Assembly: GCF_040643435.1 (NCBI RefSeq)
Contig: NZ_JBEYUH010000016.1
Coordinates: 51,276 to 115,275, forward strand
DNA length: 64,000 nt
Origin: Rhodococcus sp040643435
Lineage (GTDB): Bacteria > Actinomycetota > Actinomycetes > Mycobacteriales > Mycobacteriaceae
Direction of reading: 5' to 3'
Positions 34,843 through 42,465 of this stretch are shown one piece after another. The notes beneath the pieces were generated by a model. The model searched no databases, was not told the origin of the DNA, and saw nothing but the letters and a program-made list of their open reading frames with translations. The stretch's first letter is position 1. The number at the start of each line of letters is the position of its first letter. The position numbers and the translations under genes are program-made.

Positions 34843-34878
34843 CCCGCCGAGTACTTCGGACTCGAAGTTCTCGGCGGG
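34843..34878 (+). terminator. Strong hairpin just before the DUF3349 gene
   Basis: CCCGCCGAG (34843-34851) pairs with CTCGGCGGG (34870-34878), and an inner stem ACTTC/GAAGT extends it around a GGACTC loop. No U tract follows. It may terminate the TetR transcript, or be a 5'-leader element that hides the ribosome site of the DUF3349 gene, whose first ATG is four bases downstream. Confidence 0.5.
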
Positions 34879-34899
34879 GACATGAGTGAGGAGACGACG

Positions 34900-35388
34900 A
34901 TGACGCGGTGGAACCCACGTGCGGTACTGGACTGGTTGCGGGCGGGATACCCCGAGGGGATTCCGGCCAAGGATCACTTCGCGTTGCTCGCAGTTCTCAA
35001 ACGCCGTCTCACGGATGAGGAGCTTTTCGAAGCGATCGAGACGGCGGCAGCGACCGCATCCGAACACCCGGAACGGAAGGTCGACCACGACCTCCTGCGC
35101 CGGATCGTGGCAGGGGTTATCCACGAGGACCCGGATCCTCAGGACGTCGAGCGGGTTCGTGACCATCTCGTAGCCGCGGGGTGGCCCGTGGTGGGCGGTG
35201 AACTCTCTCGCGGGGACGAGTCCGCCGAACCGATCGAACCGGGTGCTCCTGTGCAGGTGTCGCCCGACACGACCGTGCAGGTGTCGCCCGACACGACCGT
35301 GCCGGTGGCACCCGGCGTGACCGCGCCGACGAACGCCGGTGCTGCGGATCCGGCCCGAGAGGAAGCGGGACGGATCCGCGTGCGTTAG
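34900..35388 (+). CDS. DUF3349 protein with tandem repeat tail
   Basis: 162 aa protein. The N-terminal 100 residues, starting with VLDWLRAGYPEGIPAKDHFALLAVLKRRLTDEE split over two helices, are a DUF3349 domain, a small helical family of unknown function in mycolic-acid bacteria. The tail has three copies of an octapeptide related to VQVSPDTT. ATG at 34900 is preferred because AGGAG lies seven bases upstream; ATG at 34882 is close to the hairpin and has only a GGCGGGG. Its stop codon overlaps that of rdgB by four bases (convergent). Confidence 0.8.
   Translation: MTRWNPRAVLDWLRAGYPEGIPAKDHFALLAVLKRRLTDEELFEAIETAAATASEHPERKVDHDLLRRIVAGVIHEDPDPQDVERVRDHLVAAGWPVVGGELSRGDESAEPIEPGAPVQVSPDTTVQVSPDTTVPVAPGVTAPTNAGAADPAREEAGRIRVR
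35251..35322 (+). repeat. 24-base tandem repeat in the DUF3349 gene
   Basis: Two identical 24-base units (35251-35274 and 35275-35298) encode VQVSPDTT twice, and a third degenerate unit (35299-35322) encodes VPVAPGVT. Identity of the first two units points to recent slippage duplication. Confidence 0.9.
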
Positions 35389-36002
35389 ACCGTCTCGGCA
35401 AGCGCGCCGAGGGCGGGCACGAGCTGGGCGAGTGCCCGTCCTCGATGCGACTGCGCGTCCTTCTCCTCTGCGGACAGTTCCGCGGCCGTGCGTTCCTCGC
35501 CCTCGGGCAGGAAAACAGGGTCGTATCCGAACCCGTTCTCGCCGCGCGGTTCGCGCACGATGCTGCCACGCCACTCGCCGCGCACGACGGTCGTGGTGAA
35601 TCCGTCCTTCGCGGGCACCACCAGTGCGCAGGCGGACACGAATGCCGCACCCCGCCGGTCGTCGGGCACGTCCTGCAGCTGTCCGAGCAGCAGTGCGGTG
35701 TTGGCCGGATCGTCGCCGTGGCGTCCGCTCCAGCGTGCGGAGAGCACACCCGGCATGCCGCGGAGGGCGTCGACCTCGAGACCGGAGTCGTCGGCGACGC
35801 ACGGCATCCCGGTTGCGGCGGCGCCGTCCTTCGCCTTGGCTGCGGCGTTCGCTTCGAAGGTCTCCCCCGTCTCCGGCGCTTCCGGGTAGGGCGGCACGGT
35901 GTCGAGTCCTACCAGTTCGATGCCGGCGATCCCGGCCCGGTCGAGCACGCGCTGCAGTTCGCGCAGCTTCTTGGCGTTGCGGCTCGCGACCAGTACGCGC
36001 AC
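35385..36002 (-). CDS. rdgB: XTP/dITP diphosphatase (RdgB/HAM1)
   Basis: 205 aa housekeeping pyrophosphatase that hydrolyses ITP, dITP and XTP to the monophosphates, keeping deaminated purines out of DNA and RNA. VASRNAKKLRELQ at the N-terminus, ADDSGLEVDAL, GENGFGYDPVF and SHRGRAL are the family signatures. The GTG at 36002 starts one base after the rphA stop codon, so both are translated from one operon, as Rv1341-Rv1340 in M. tuberculosis. The longer frame to 36173 lies inside rphA and is rejected. Confidence 0.95.
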   Translation of the reverse strand: MRVLVASRNAKKLRELQRVLDRAGIAGIELVGLDTVPPYPEAPETGETFEANAAAKAKDGAAATGMPCVADDSGLEVDALRGMPGVLSARWSGRHGDDPANTALLLGQLQDVPDDRRGAAFVSACALVVPAKDGFTTTVVRGEWRGSIVREPRGENGFGYDPVFLPEGEERTAAELSAEEKDAQSHRGRALAQLVPALGALAETV

Positions 36003-36003
36003 G

Positions 36004-36792
36004 TCAGACTCCGAACTTCTTCTTGACGATCTCAGGACCGACAGGTTCGGGGAGTGCGCCGGGGTACGGTTCGGCGAGCACCTCACGCTGGATCCGGCAC
36101 AGTTCCTCGACACCGGCGAGCGCAGAATCGAGCATCGTATCGAGCGTGGAGCGCGGGAAGGTCGCACCTTCACCGGTGCCCTGAACCTCGACGAGGGTGC
36201 CCGTTTCCGTGGCCACGACGTTCATGTCGACCTCGGCGCGCACGTCTTCCTCGTACGGCAGGTCGAGACGGACACGGCCGTCGACCACACCGACGCTGAC
36301 GGCAGCGATCTGGCACGAGATGGGCTGCGGGTCGGCGAGACGGCCCGCCGCACGCAGATAGGTGACCGCATCGCACAGTGCGACATAGGCGCCCGTGATC
36401 GCTGCGGTCCGCGTGCCTCCGTCGGCCTGCAGCACATCGCAGTCGATCGCGATCGTGTTCTCGCCGAGGGCAGCGAGATCGATGCACGCCCGCAGCGACC
36501 GGCCGACCAGACGGCTGATCTCTTGGGTGCGGCCGCCCAGCTTCCCCTTCACCGACTCACGTCCGCTGCGAGTGTGGGTGGCAGCGGGAAGCATTGCGTA
36601 CTCGGCGGTCAGCCAGCCGAGACCGGAGCCCCTGCGCCACCGCGGCACGCCTTCTTCGGCGCTGGCGGTACACATCACGCGGGTCTGACCGAACTCGACG
36701 AGCACGGAGCCCGCGGGATGGTTGGTGAAACCGCGGGTGATGCGAATGGTCCGGAGTTCGTCGTCCGCTCTGCCGTCTTCTCGTGTCGTCAC
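36004..36792 (-). CDS. rphA: Ribonuclease PH
   Basis: 262 aa phosphorolytic 3'-5' exoribonuclease trimming tRNA 3' ends. REDGRADDELR and ITRGFTNHPAGSVLVEFG at the N-terminus, GWLTAEYAMLP, and DCDVLQADGGTRTAAITGA are diagnostic for RNase PH. GTG start, with TAGGCT seven bases upstream, which indicates a leaderless transcript; the operon then runs into rdgB (one base gap). The Rv1339-like gene ends 34 bases upstream on the same strand, so readthrough from it is also possible. Confidence 0.95.
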   Translation of the reverse strand: MTTREDGRADDELRTIRITRGFTNHPAGSVLVEFGQTRVMCTASAEEGVPRWRRGSGLGWLTAEYAMLPAATHTRSGRESVKGKLGGRTQEISRLVGRSLRACIDLAALGENTIAIDCDVLQADGGTRTAAITGAYVALCDAVTYLRAAGRLADPQPISCQIAAVSVGVVDGRVRLDLPYEEDVRAEVDMNVVATETGTLVEVQGTGEGATFPRSTLDTMLDSALAGVEELCRIQREVLAEPYPGALPEPVGPEIVKKKFGV

Positions 36793-36826
36793 TCGTCCGA
36801 GCCTAGGCGATCCCGCGAACGGCCTC

Positions 36827-37597
36827 TCAGATGCGGTACACGTCTCCTGCCGAGACGGCGTGGACCGGGCCGGAGTACTCGCTCTTCGCCTCCGCGATGA
36901 CGTCCTCGCGAGAGGTCCACGGCGGGATGTGCGTCAGGAGGAGTTCCCCCACGCCCGCGAGAGCTGCGACGCGACCGGCTTCGGTGCCGGACAGGTGCAC
37001 CCCTTCGGGGCGCTCTCCGGGGGCGTGCGTCCACGATGCCTCGGCCAGCAACACGTCGGCACCACGCGCAAGTTCGACGACCGAATCACACATGCCGGTG
37101 TCGCCGGTGTAGACGAGGGTGCGTCCGGAGTCGCTGGTGATGCGGAAACCGTAGGCTTCGGGCGGATGGTGGACACGCCCCGGACATATGGTCAGGCTCC
37201 CGAACCGGATCTTCTGGCCGTCGTCGAGAACCCGGACGTCGAGGGTGTCACTGATGTCGTCGACCTCGCCGGGGATCTCGGCAGATGCCGCCCCGATACG
37301 GTGGGCGGTGCCCGCCGGACCGTAGGTGACGACCCGTCCCTGCGGCGGAGACGGCGAGTAGCGGCGCCAGACCAGCAGCCCCGGCAGGTCGAGGCAATGA
37401 TCGGCGTGCAGATGGGACAGCAGAATCGACACTTCACCGGGATCGGCATGGCGTTGGAGTGCCCCGAGGACACCGGGACCGAAGTCGATGACCAGGGGTG
37501 GGGTGTCCGGTGCCGTCAGCAGGTAGCCGGAAGCTGCGGAATCCGGCCCGGCCACACTTCCCGAGCACCCCAGAACGGTCATGCGCATACAGGTCAT
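36827..37597 (-). CDS. Metallo-beta-lactamase fold phosphodiesterase (Rv1339-like)
   Basis: 256 aa cytosolic metal hydrolase. TVLGCSGSV at the N-terminus and the HLHADHCLDLPG metal motif (near 62-70), with YTGDTG and LTHIPPW later, match M. tuberculosis Rv1339 closely as I recall it. Rv1339 has been reported to degrade cAMP (an atypical class II phosphodiesterase), so this gene links to the adenylate cyclase in the window. Start is uncertain among ATGs at 37597, 37588 and 37582; none has a clear Shine-Dalgarno. In M. tuberculosis, murI lies just upstream; here only 112 non-coding bases do. Confidence 0.85.
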   Translation of the reverse strand: MTCMRMTVLGCSGSVAGPDSAASGYLLTAPDTPPLVIDFGPGVLGALQRHADPGEVSILLSHLHADHCLDLPGLLVWRRYSPSPPQGRVVTYGPAGTAHRIGAASAEIPGEVDDISDTLDVRVLDDGQKIRFGSLTICPGRVHHPPEAYGFRITSDSGRTLVYTGDTGMCDSVVELARGADVLLAEASWTHAPGERPEGVHLSGTEAGRVAALAGVGELLLTHIPPWTSREDVIAEAKSEYSGPVHAVSAGDVYRI

Positions 37598-37709
37598 GCT
37601 GCCATGCCGAAGGTCCCTCGATGAAGCCAACGCCCGGATTGCGGCGCAGACTCACAGCAGCCGCAAAGGTGTGACGCGCGGATCCTTCGGGCCCGCTGCG
37701 CCGGGACGG

Positions 37710-38336
37710 TCAGCGCGGAAGGACCGATGTGGTGGTGCGGCGCGCTCGGCGGTCGCCGGCGGACAACACCCACGCTGCGAGGATGCCGCCGACCGCGCCG
37801 AAAAGGTGCCCTTCCCAGGAGATCCACGGTTCGCTCGGCAGCACGCCCCACAGCATCCCGCCGTAGAGGAGCAGAACCACGACGCCGATCAGGATCTGAC
37901 CGCCCTTGCGAGTGAACACCCCGCGCACGATGAGGTATGTGAGCCAGCCGAAGATGAGACTCGATGCTCCGATGTGGGTTTCGCCGGACCCTGCGATCAA
38001 CCACGTCCCTAGCCCGGCGACCACCCAGATGATCGCGGTCGCCGCGAGCCCGCGCGCGATCCCCGAGAGCAACACGAGGAAGCCCAGGACGAGGGCCGGA
38101 ACCGTGTTCGCGGTGAGATGGGCCCAGTCGGCGTGCAGGATCGGCGCGAACAGGATGCCCCACAACCCGTCGGCCGTGCGCGGTTCGACACCGGCCGCGT
38201 CGAGATCGGCCGGAAGCACCGTGTCGGCAGCTTCGATGCCGTAGAGCATCGCAACGAATCCACCGACCCACAGACCGGCACGCTGCCAGATCGGACGCGG
38301 TCGGGTGGGGGCGCCGGTACCGATGGGAGTCGTCAT
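37710..38336 (-). CDS. Rhomboid family intramembrane serine protease (Rv1337-like)
   Basis: 208 aa integral membrane protein with about six hydrophobic helices. The catalytic Ser is in HIGASSLIFGW (GASS in place of GxSG/A) and the catalytic His in WEGHLFGAVGG; HADWAHLTANT has the His/Asn of the oxyanion region. Substrates unknown. ATG at 38336, no Shine-Dalgarno, with CAGAAT six bases upstream. Synteny with Rv1337, but the usual neighbours murI on one side and cysM-cysO-mec on the other are missing here. Confidence 0.87.
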   Translation of the reverse strand: MTTPIGTGAPTRPRPIWQRAGLWVGGFVAMLYGIEAADTVLPADLDAAGVEPRTADGLWGILFAPILHADWAHLTANTVPALVLGFLVLLSGIARGLAATAIIWVVAGLGTWLIAGSGETHIGASSLIFGWLTYLIVRGVFTRKGGQILIGVVVLLLYGGMLWGVLPSEPWISWEGHLFGAVGGILAAWVLSAGDRRARRTTTSVLPR

Positions 38337-38419
38337 GTGACCATTCTGCCGTGTCTGCAGGTCGGGATGTCGCCCGACGAAGGCTGCCTCGCAGTCGGCG
38401 CCCGAAGTCCGTCTGCTGG

Positions 38420-39514
38420 TCAGCGCCCGAATACCGACGGAAACACGTCGCGATAAGTGGGGATGCCGGCCACCGGGGTCGCGGACAGGATCGCGTCGAC
38501 GATCGCGCGTTCGACCACCACGGCCGCGGCCTCGCACACCCCGGCGAGGATCGGCAGTTCGGTGGCGAACGCCGGGATCGACGGCCGGTCGCGGAGCGCC
38601 TCCGAGACGTCGGCGGTGCCGGTCGACAGGGCGAAGATCGTGTCGCCGTCCAGAGGCGAATGCGCGGGACGGACCGCCCGGCCCAGACCGTCGTGGCCGG
38701 CGACCGCGACCCTACGACATGCCGCCTTCGACAGCGGCGCATCGGTCGCGACCACCCCGATCGTGGTGTTGAGAACGGTGCCCTTGTCGACGAGTGCCCG
38801 CGCTGCAGCCAGATCCGACTGCGAAGGGGACGACAATCCCAGCTCCTCGGCCCGGGCGGCGTCGAGACCCCACGGAAGACCCGTCGCGCTGTCGAAGACC
38901 GACCCGACCGGGTTGGCGACCATCAACGCCGCCACGGTGACACCTGCGGCAGGACCGTCCGTGATCCGCACGCTCGCCGATCCGAGCCCGCCCTTGAGCG
39001 CTCCGGCCCGGGCCGCGGTGCCGGCTCCGACGCTGCCGCGCGCCGAGTCGTTCGAACTCGCGGTGGCGGCTGCGGTCCACCCGGAATCGGCGGTCGGCCT
39101 CACCGACCACTGCCCCACCGGCAGATCGAAGATGACGGCACCGGGGACGATGGGGACGACCGCACCGGGTGCACCCATCGGTATTCCCTTGCCGCTCTTC
39201 TCCAGATAGCTCATCACTCCGTCGGCGGCGGCGAGTCCGTATGCACTGCCACCGGTGAGGAGAATCGCGTCGACACGTTGCACCGAATGGCCGGGTTCGA
39301 GCAGGTCGGTTTCCCGCGTGCCGGGGCCGCCACCGCGTACGTCCACCGACGCCACCGCCGACGGATCGGCGAGCACGACGGTGCATCCGGTGGCGGCACC
39401 CGTCCCGGGGACCTCATGTGTGCCCACCGTGACCTCGGAGTCCAGACGTTGCCAGTGGCCGACCTTCAGACCCGCGACATCGAGCAGCGAGTCGGTCGGA
39501 CCGGGAACGATCAC
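38420..39514 (-). CDS. P1/S58 family (DmpA-like) peptidase (Rv1333-like)
   Basis: 364 aa member of the S58 aminopeptidase family, which self-cleaves to form an N-terminal nucleophile. GLKVGHWQR at the N-terminus, GGPGTRETDLLEPGH, LTGGSAYGLAAADGVM, and LNTTIGVVATDA (likely self-cleavage site before the Thr/Thr-Ile-Gly) and PVAGIPTYRD at the C-terminus follow the family and the hydrolase Rv1333. Likely intracellular aminopeptidase; substrate unknown. The GTG at 39514 overlaps the DUF2017 stop by four bases (GTGA), which is preferred to the ATG at 39550. Confidence 0.88.
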   Translation of the reverse strand: MIVPGPTDSLLDVAGLKVGHWQRLDSEVTVGTHEVPGTGAATGCTVVLADPSAVASVDVRGGGPGTRETDLLEPGHSVQRVDAILLTGGSAYGLAAADGVMSYLEKSGKGIPMGAPGAVVPIVPGAVIFDLPVGQWSVRPTADSGWTAAATASSNDSARGSVGAGTAARAGALKGGLGSASVRITDGPAAGVTVAALMVANPVGSVFDSATGLPWGLDAARAEELGLSSPSQSDLAAARALVDKGTVLNTTIGVVATDAPLSKAACRRVAVAGHDGLGRAVRPAHSPLDGDTIFALSTGTADVSEALRDRPSIPAFATELPILAGVCEAAAVVVERAIVDAILSATPVAGIPTYRDVFPSVFGR

Positions 39515-40086
39515 GGTTGGAGCGCCTGCACGAGGGAGTCCTGCATCCATGTCAGCCAGTGGTAGACGTCGAGGTGCGGGGCACGCGGATCGTCGTCGTC
39601 GAGGACGTCGGGAGTGTCGTCGTCGATATCGAGGGTCGCTCCGAGCGCGAGTCGCACGTCGTTGAGGCCGTACAGCCATGCTTCGGCCTGTTCCGGGGTG
39701 AGCACCACCTTGCCGCCGCTCTCCGGCACGGTACGCAGGATGACCGCGCCGGCCGCGAGTTTGGCATCGATGATGTTCGGTTCGTGCAGGCTCCGCATCG
39801 CGCCGTTGAGGTCGGCGGGGTCGTCGAGGTCGGCGGCGGATTCGGGGTCCGGGCGATGGAAGTCGGGAAGGAGCCGCCGCAGCGCCGGGATCTCGGGCGG
39901 ATTCGCGTTACCGGTGCGCAGTCCGGTCAGCGCCGCGAGGTCGTCCTGAGGAGTCGCTCCGGCGCGCTCGTCGAGCATGCCGAGCACGGAAGCCACCAGC
40001 GACCGCAACACCGACGCCTCATGGGCGTCCATCTCGGACCGGAGCTTGGGGCCGCTGAGCGAGTTCTTCCTGGTCCACTGCCGCAC
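39511..40086 (-). CDS. DUF2017 protein (Rv1332-like)
   Basis: 191 aa cytosolic protein of unknown function, always next to clpS in actinobacteria. It contains ALRRLLPDFHRPDPE and MRSLHEPNIIDAKLAAGAVI with the conserved LPD and LHEP, plus a C-terminal LDVYHWLTWMQDSLV segment, all found in DUF2017. GTG start similar to that of the homolog (Met/Val-Arg-x-Trp). It starts 24 bases after clpS and its stop overlaps the S58 peptidase start, so clpS-DUF2017-peptidase is an operon. A role in ClpS/ClpP-dependent proteolysis is suggested by context only. Confidence 0.87.
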   Translation of the reverse strand: MRQWTRKNSLSGPKLRSEMDAHEASVLRSLVASVLGMLDERAGATPQDDLAALTGLRTGNANPPEIPALRRLLPDFHRPDPESAADLDDPADLNGAMRSLHEPNIIDAKLAAGAVILRTVPESGGKVVLTPEQAEAWLYGLNDVRLALGATLDIDDDTPDVLDDDDPRAPHLDVYHWLTWMQDSLVQALQP

Positions 40087-40110
40087 GTCGGTCGGGTCCT
40101 CCTGTGGGGG

Positions 40111-40443
40111 TCATTCGTCGCGTTGCATCGTCGCCCACAGACCGGCGGCATGCAGACGCTGCACGTCGTGCTCCATCTTGTCACGCGACCCGCTGGAGAC
40201 GACGGCCTTGCCCTCGTTGTGGACCTTGAGCATGAGTTCGGTGGCCTTGGCCTTGCTGTAGCCGAAGAGCTTCTGGAATATGAACGTCACGTAGTGCATG
40301 AGGTTGACGGGGTCGTCCCAGACCACGGTCACCCATGGCCGGTCGACCGCTTCGACTTCCTCAACGATTTCGGCTTCGGCGGGAACGGCCTGTCCTGCCA
40401 TCAACTGGACGTCGAGCGGAGTGTTCGTGCTACACGGCGCCAT
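40111..40443 (-). CDS. clpS: ClpS adaptor
   Basis: 110 aa adaptor that delivers N-degron proteins (bulky N-terminal residue) to the ClpC1P1P2 protease. The core WVTVVWDDPVNLMHYVTFIF with the DDPVN motif, MLKVHNEGKAVV and RDKMEHDVQRLHAAGLWATM are standard for ClpS. The first 35 residues are an acidic, flexible extension. ATG at 40443 with TACCCT six bases upstream, hence probably leaderless and the first gene of the clpS-DUF2017-S58 operon. Divergent from pncB, with only 69 bases between. Confidence 0.95.
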   Translation of the reverse strand: MAPCSTNTPLDVQLMAGQAVPAEAEIVEEVEAVDRPWVTVVWDDPVNLMHYVTFIFQKLFGYSKAKATELMLKVHNEGKAVVSSGSRDKMEHDVQRLHAAGLWATMQRDE

Positions 40444-40512
40444 GGTCCCAGGGTACGACTTCGGAGCACCGTGAAAAACCCGCCCCGCTGCGCGTGGCTC
40501 TACAGTGTTCGA

Positions 40513-41844
40513 GTGCCCGAAGCCATGCTCCCTGCCGGTCGCTCCGGCACCGCGCTGTTCACCGACAAGTACGAGCTGACGATGCTCGAGGCTGCCCTGA
40601 CGGACGGTTCGGGCGACCGGCCGTGCGTCTTCGAGGTCTTCGCCCGGCGGCTTCCGGCCGGCCGGCGCTACGGCGTCGTGGCGGGCACGGGCCGGTTGAT
40701 CGAAGCACTCTCGTCGTTCCGCTTCGGCGAAACCGAACTCGCACTCGCGGCCGGTTTCCTGCGGCCGCGAACCGTCGAATGGCTGCGCGACTTCCGGTTC
40801 TCCGGTGACATCGACGGTTACCGCGAGGGCGACTTCTACTTCCCGGGGTCACCGATTCTGTCGGTGAGTGGCACCTTCGCCGAGTGCGTGCTGCTCGAGA
40901 CGCTGGCTCTGTCGATCTTCAATCACGACAGTGCGGTCGCATCCGCGGCGGCACGCATGGTCGGCGTCGCCGACGGTCGCACTCTCATCGAGATGGGTTC
41001 GCGCCGCACCCACGAGGAAGCCGCGGTTGCGGCCGCGCGCGCCGCCTATCTCGCCGGCTTCGACTCGACTTCCAATCTGCAGGCCGCGCAGCGGTACGGT
41101 ATCCCCGCCGCGGGAACAGCCGCGCACGCGTTCACGCTGCTGCACACGACGACGGAAGGCCGCGACGAGGCGTCCGCCTTCCGCAGCCAGGTCGAGAGCC
41201 TCGGGGTGGACACCACCTTGCTGGTGGACACCTACGACATCACCGAAGGCGTGAACACCGCGGTGGCGGTGGCCGGCCCCGAACTCGGCGGGGTGCGGAT
41301 CGATTCGGGTGACCTGGGTGTGCTCGCCCGCCAGGTCCGGCGGCAACTGGACGGACTGGGTGCGACCCGCACGAAGATCGTGATGTCCGGCGATCTCGAC
41401 GAGTACGGAATCGCCGGCCTGCGCGCCGAACCGGTCGACGCGTACGGGGTGGGCACCTCGGTGGTCACCGGTTCGGGCGCTCCGACCGCAGGAATGGTCT
41501 TCAAGCTCGTGGAGGTCGACGGGCTTCCGGTCGAGAAGCGCAGTGCGGCGAAGGAATCACGGGGAGGCGCGAAGAAGGCCGTGCGGTACGCGCGCAGGAC
41601 GGGCACGCTCGTCGAGGAGGTCGTCTACCCCGCGAGCGCCCAACAGGTTCCGCCCGGCGAGGGTTCGCAGGTGCACCCGTTGATGGTGCCACTGGTCCGC
41701 GGCGGCGAGCCTGTCGACGGCCTGCCTACGCTGGAGGAGAGCCGGGAGTTCCTCCGGCAGGGCATGGTGAGACTGCCGTGGGAGGGTCTGACGCTCTCCG
41801 CCGGGGATCCCGCGATCCCCACCCGTTTCGTCCGTGAGGGGTGA
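40513..41844 (+). CDS. pncB: Nicotinate phosphoribosyltransferase
   Basis: 443 aa cytosolic enzyme converting nicotinate and PRPP to nicotinate mononucleotide in NAD salvage (Preiss-Handler). FTDKYELTMLEAAL at the N-terminus, IFNHDSAVASAAARM, MGSRRTHEEAA, VDTYDITEGV, RIDSGDL and YGVGTSVVTGSGAP with GMVFKLVEVDG follow the family and PncB1 (Rv1330c). GTG at 40513 with TACAGT six bases upstream, supporting a leaderless mRNA; the frame extends upstream through clpS antisense and is not coding there. pncA begins five bases after its stop, an operon that makes both salvage steps together. Confidence 0.95.
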   Translation: MPEAMLPAGRSGTALFTDKYELTMLEAALTDGSGDRPCVFEVFARRLPAGRRYGVVAGTGRLIEALSSFRFGETELALAAGFLRPRTVEWLRDFRFSGDIDGYREGDFYFPGSPILSVSGTFAECVLLETLALSIFNHDSAVASAAARMVGVADGRTLIEMGSRRTHEEAAVAAARAAYLAGFDSTSNLQAAQRYGIPAAGTAAHAFTLLHTTTEGRDEASAFRSQVESLGVDTTLLVDTYDITEGVNTAVAVAGPELGGVRIDSGDLGVLARQVRRQLDGLGATRTKIVMSGDLDEYGIAGLRAEPVDAYGVGTSVVTGSGAPTAGMVFKLVEVDGLPVEKRSAAKESRGGAKKAVRYARRTGTLVEEVVYPASAQQVPPGEGSQVHPLMVPLVRGGEPVDGLPTLEESREFLRQGMVRLPWEGLTLSAGDPAIPTRFVREG

Positions 41845-41849
41845 TTCCG

Positions 41850-42440
41850 ATGCGCGCACTGCTGGTCGTCGATGTTCAGAACGATTTCTGCGAGGGTGGT
41901 TCGCTCGCCGTGACGGGTGGGGCGGCGGTGGCGGCGGCGATCACCCGACTGCTGCGCTCGTCCGGTGGCGACTACGCGCACATAGTCGCGACGCGCGACC
42001 ATCACATCGATCCGGGAGCGCACTTCTCCGACGCACCCGATTTCGTGGATTCGTGGCCTCCGCACTGCCGGGTGGGCACCCCAGGCGCCGACTTCCATCC
42101 CGATCTGGCGACGGACCGGTTCGAGGCCGTCTTCTCGAAGGGCGCCTACGCGGCGGCCTATTCGGGTTTCGAAGGTACCGACGCCGATGCCACTGCCCTG
42201 GCGGCGTGGCTACGTGAACGCGCTGTGACCGATGTGGACGTCGTCGGTATCGCCACCGACCACTGTGTGCGGGCCACCGCGCTCGATGCGGTGACGGAGG
42301 GCTTCCGTGCGCGCGTGCTCCTGCCGTACACGGCGGGGGTGTCGGAGGCGACGACCCGCGCCGCCCTCGACCGTCTCCGGGAGGCCGGCGTCGCTCTCGT
42401 CACCGAAGTCACAGGTAGCGGGGTCGCAGACCGAACGTGA
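41850..42440 (+). CDS. pncA: Nicotinamidase / pyrazinamidase
   Basis: 196 aa hydrolase converting nicotinamide to nicotinate, the substrate of PncB. Same-numbered-by-one active site as M. tuberculosis PncA: catalytic Asp8, Lys97 and Cys139 (TDHCVR), and metal ligands Asp50, His52 and His72, in DVQNDFCEGGSLAVTGG, RDHHIDPGAHF and WPPHCRVGTPGADFHP. It would also activate pyrazinamide. ATG at 41850 has GAGGGGTGA eight bases upstream; GTG at 41841 is possible. In M. tuberculosis pncA is far from pncB1; here they are adjacent and probably co-transcribed, and dinG follows 25 bases later. Confidence 0.95.
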   Translation: MRALLVVDVQNDFCEGGSLAVTGGAAVAAAITRLLRSSGGDYAHIVATRDHHIDPGAHFSDAPDFVDSWPPHCRVGTPGADFHPDLATDRFEAVFSKGAYAAAYSGFEGTDADATALAAWLRERAVTDVDVVGIATDHCVRATALDAVTEGFRARVLLPYTAGVSEATTRAALDRLREAGVALVTEVTGSGVADRT

Positions 42441-42465
42441 CGGTGGGGCCCGATACCCTGTGCCG

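Noticed and set aside
35251..35322. Possible CRISPR-like repeats
   Set aside because: Units are adjacent with no spacers, in frame in a coding sequence, so this is a coding tandem repeat.
39517..40512. N-terminal extension of the pncB frame
   Set aside because: Runs antisense through clpS and DUF2017; family length and the TACAGT-GTG signature put the start at 40513.
40444..40512. NAD-type riboswitch upstream of pncB
   Set aside because: Only 69 bases separate pncB from divergent clpS and pncB appears leaderless, leaving no room for a leader RNA.
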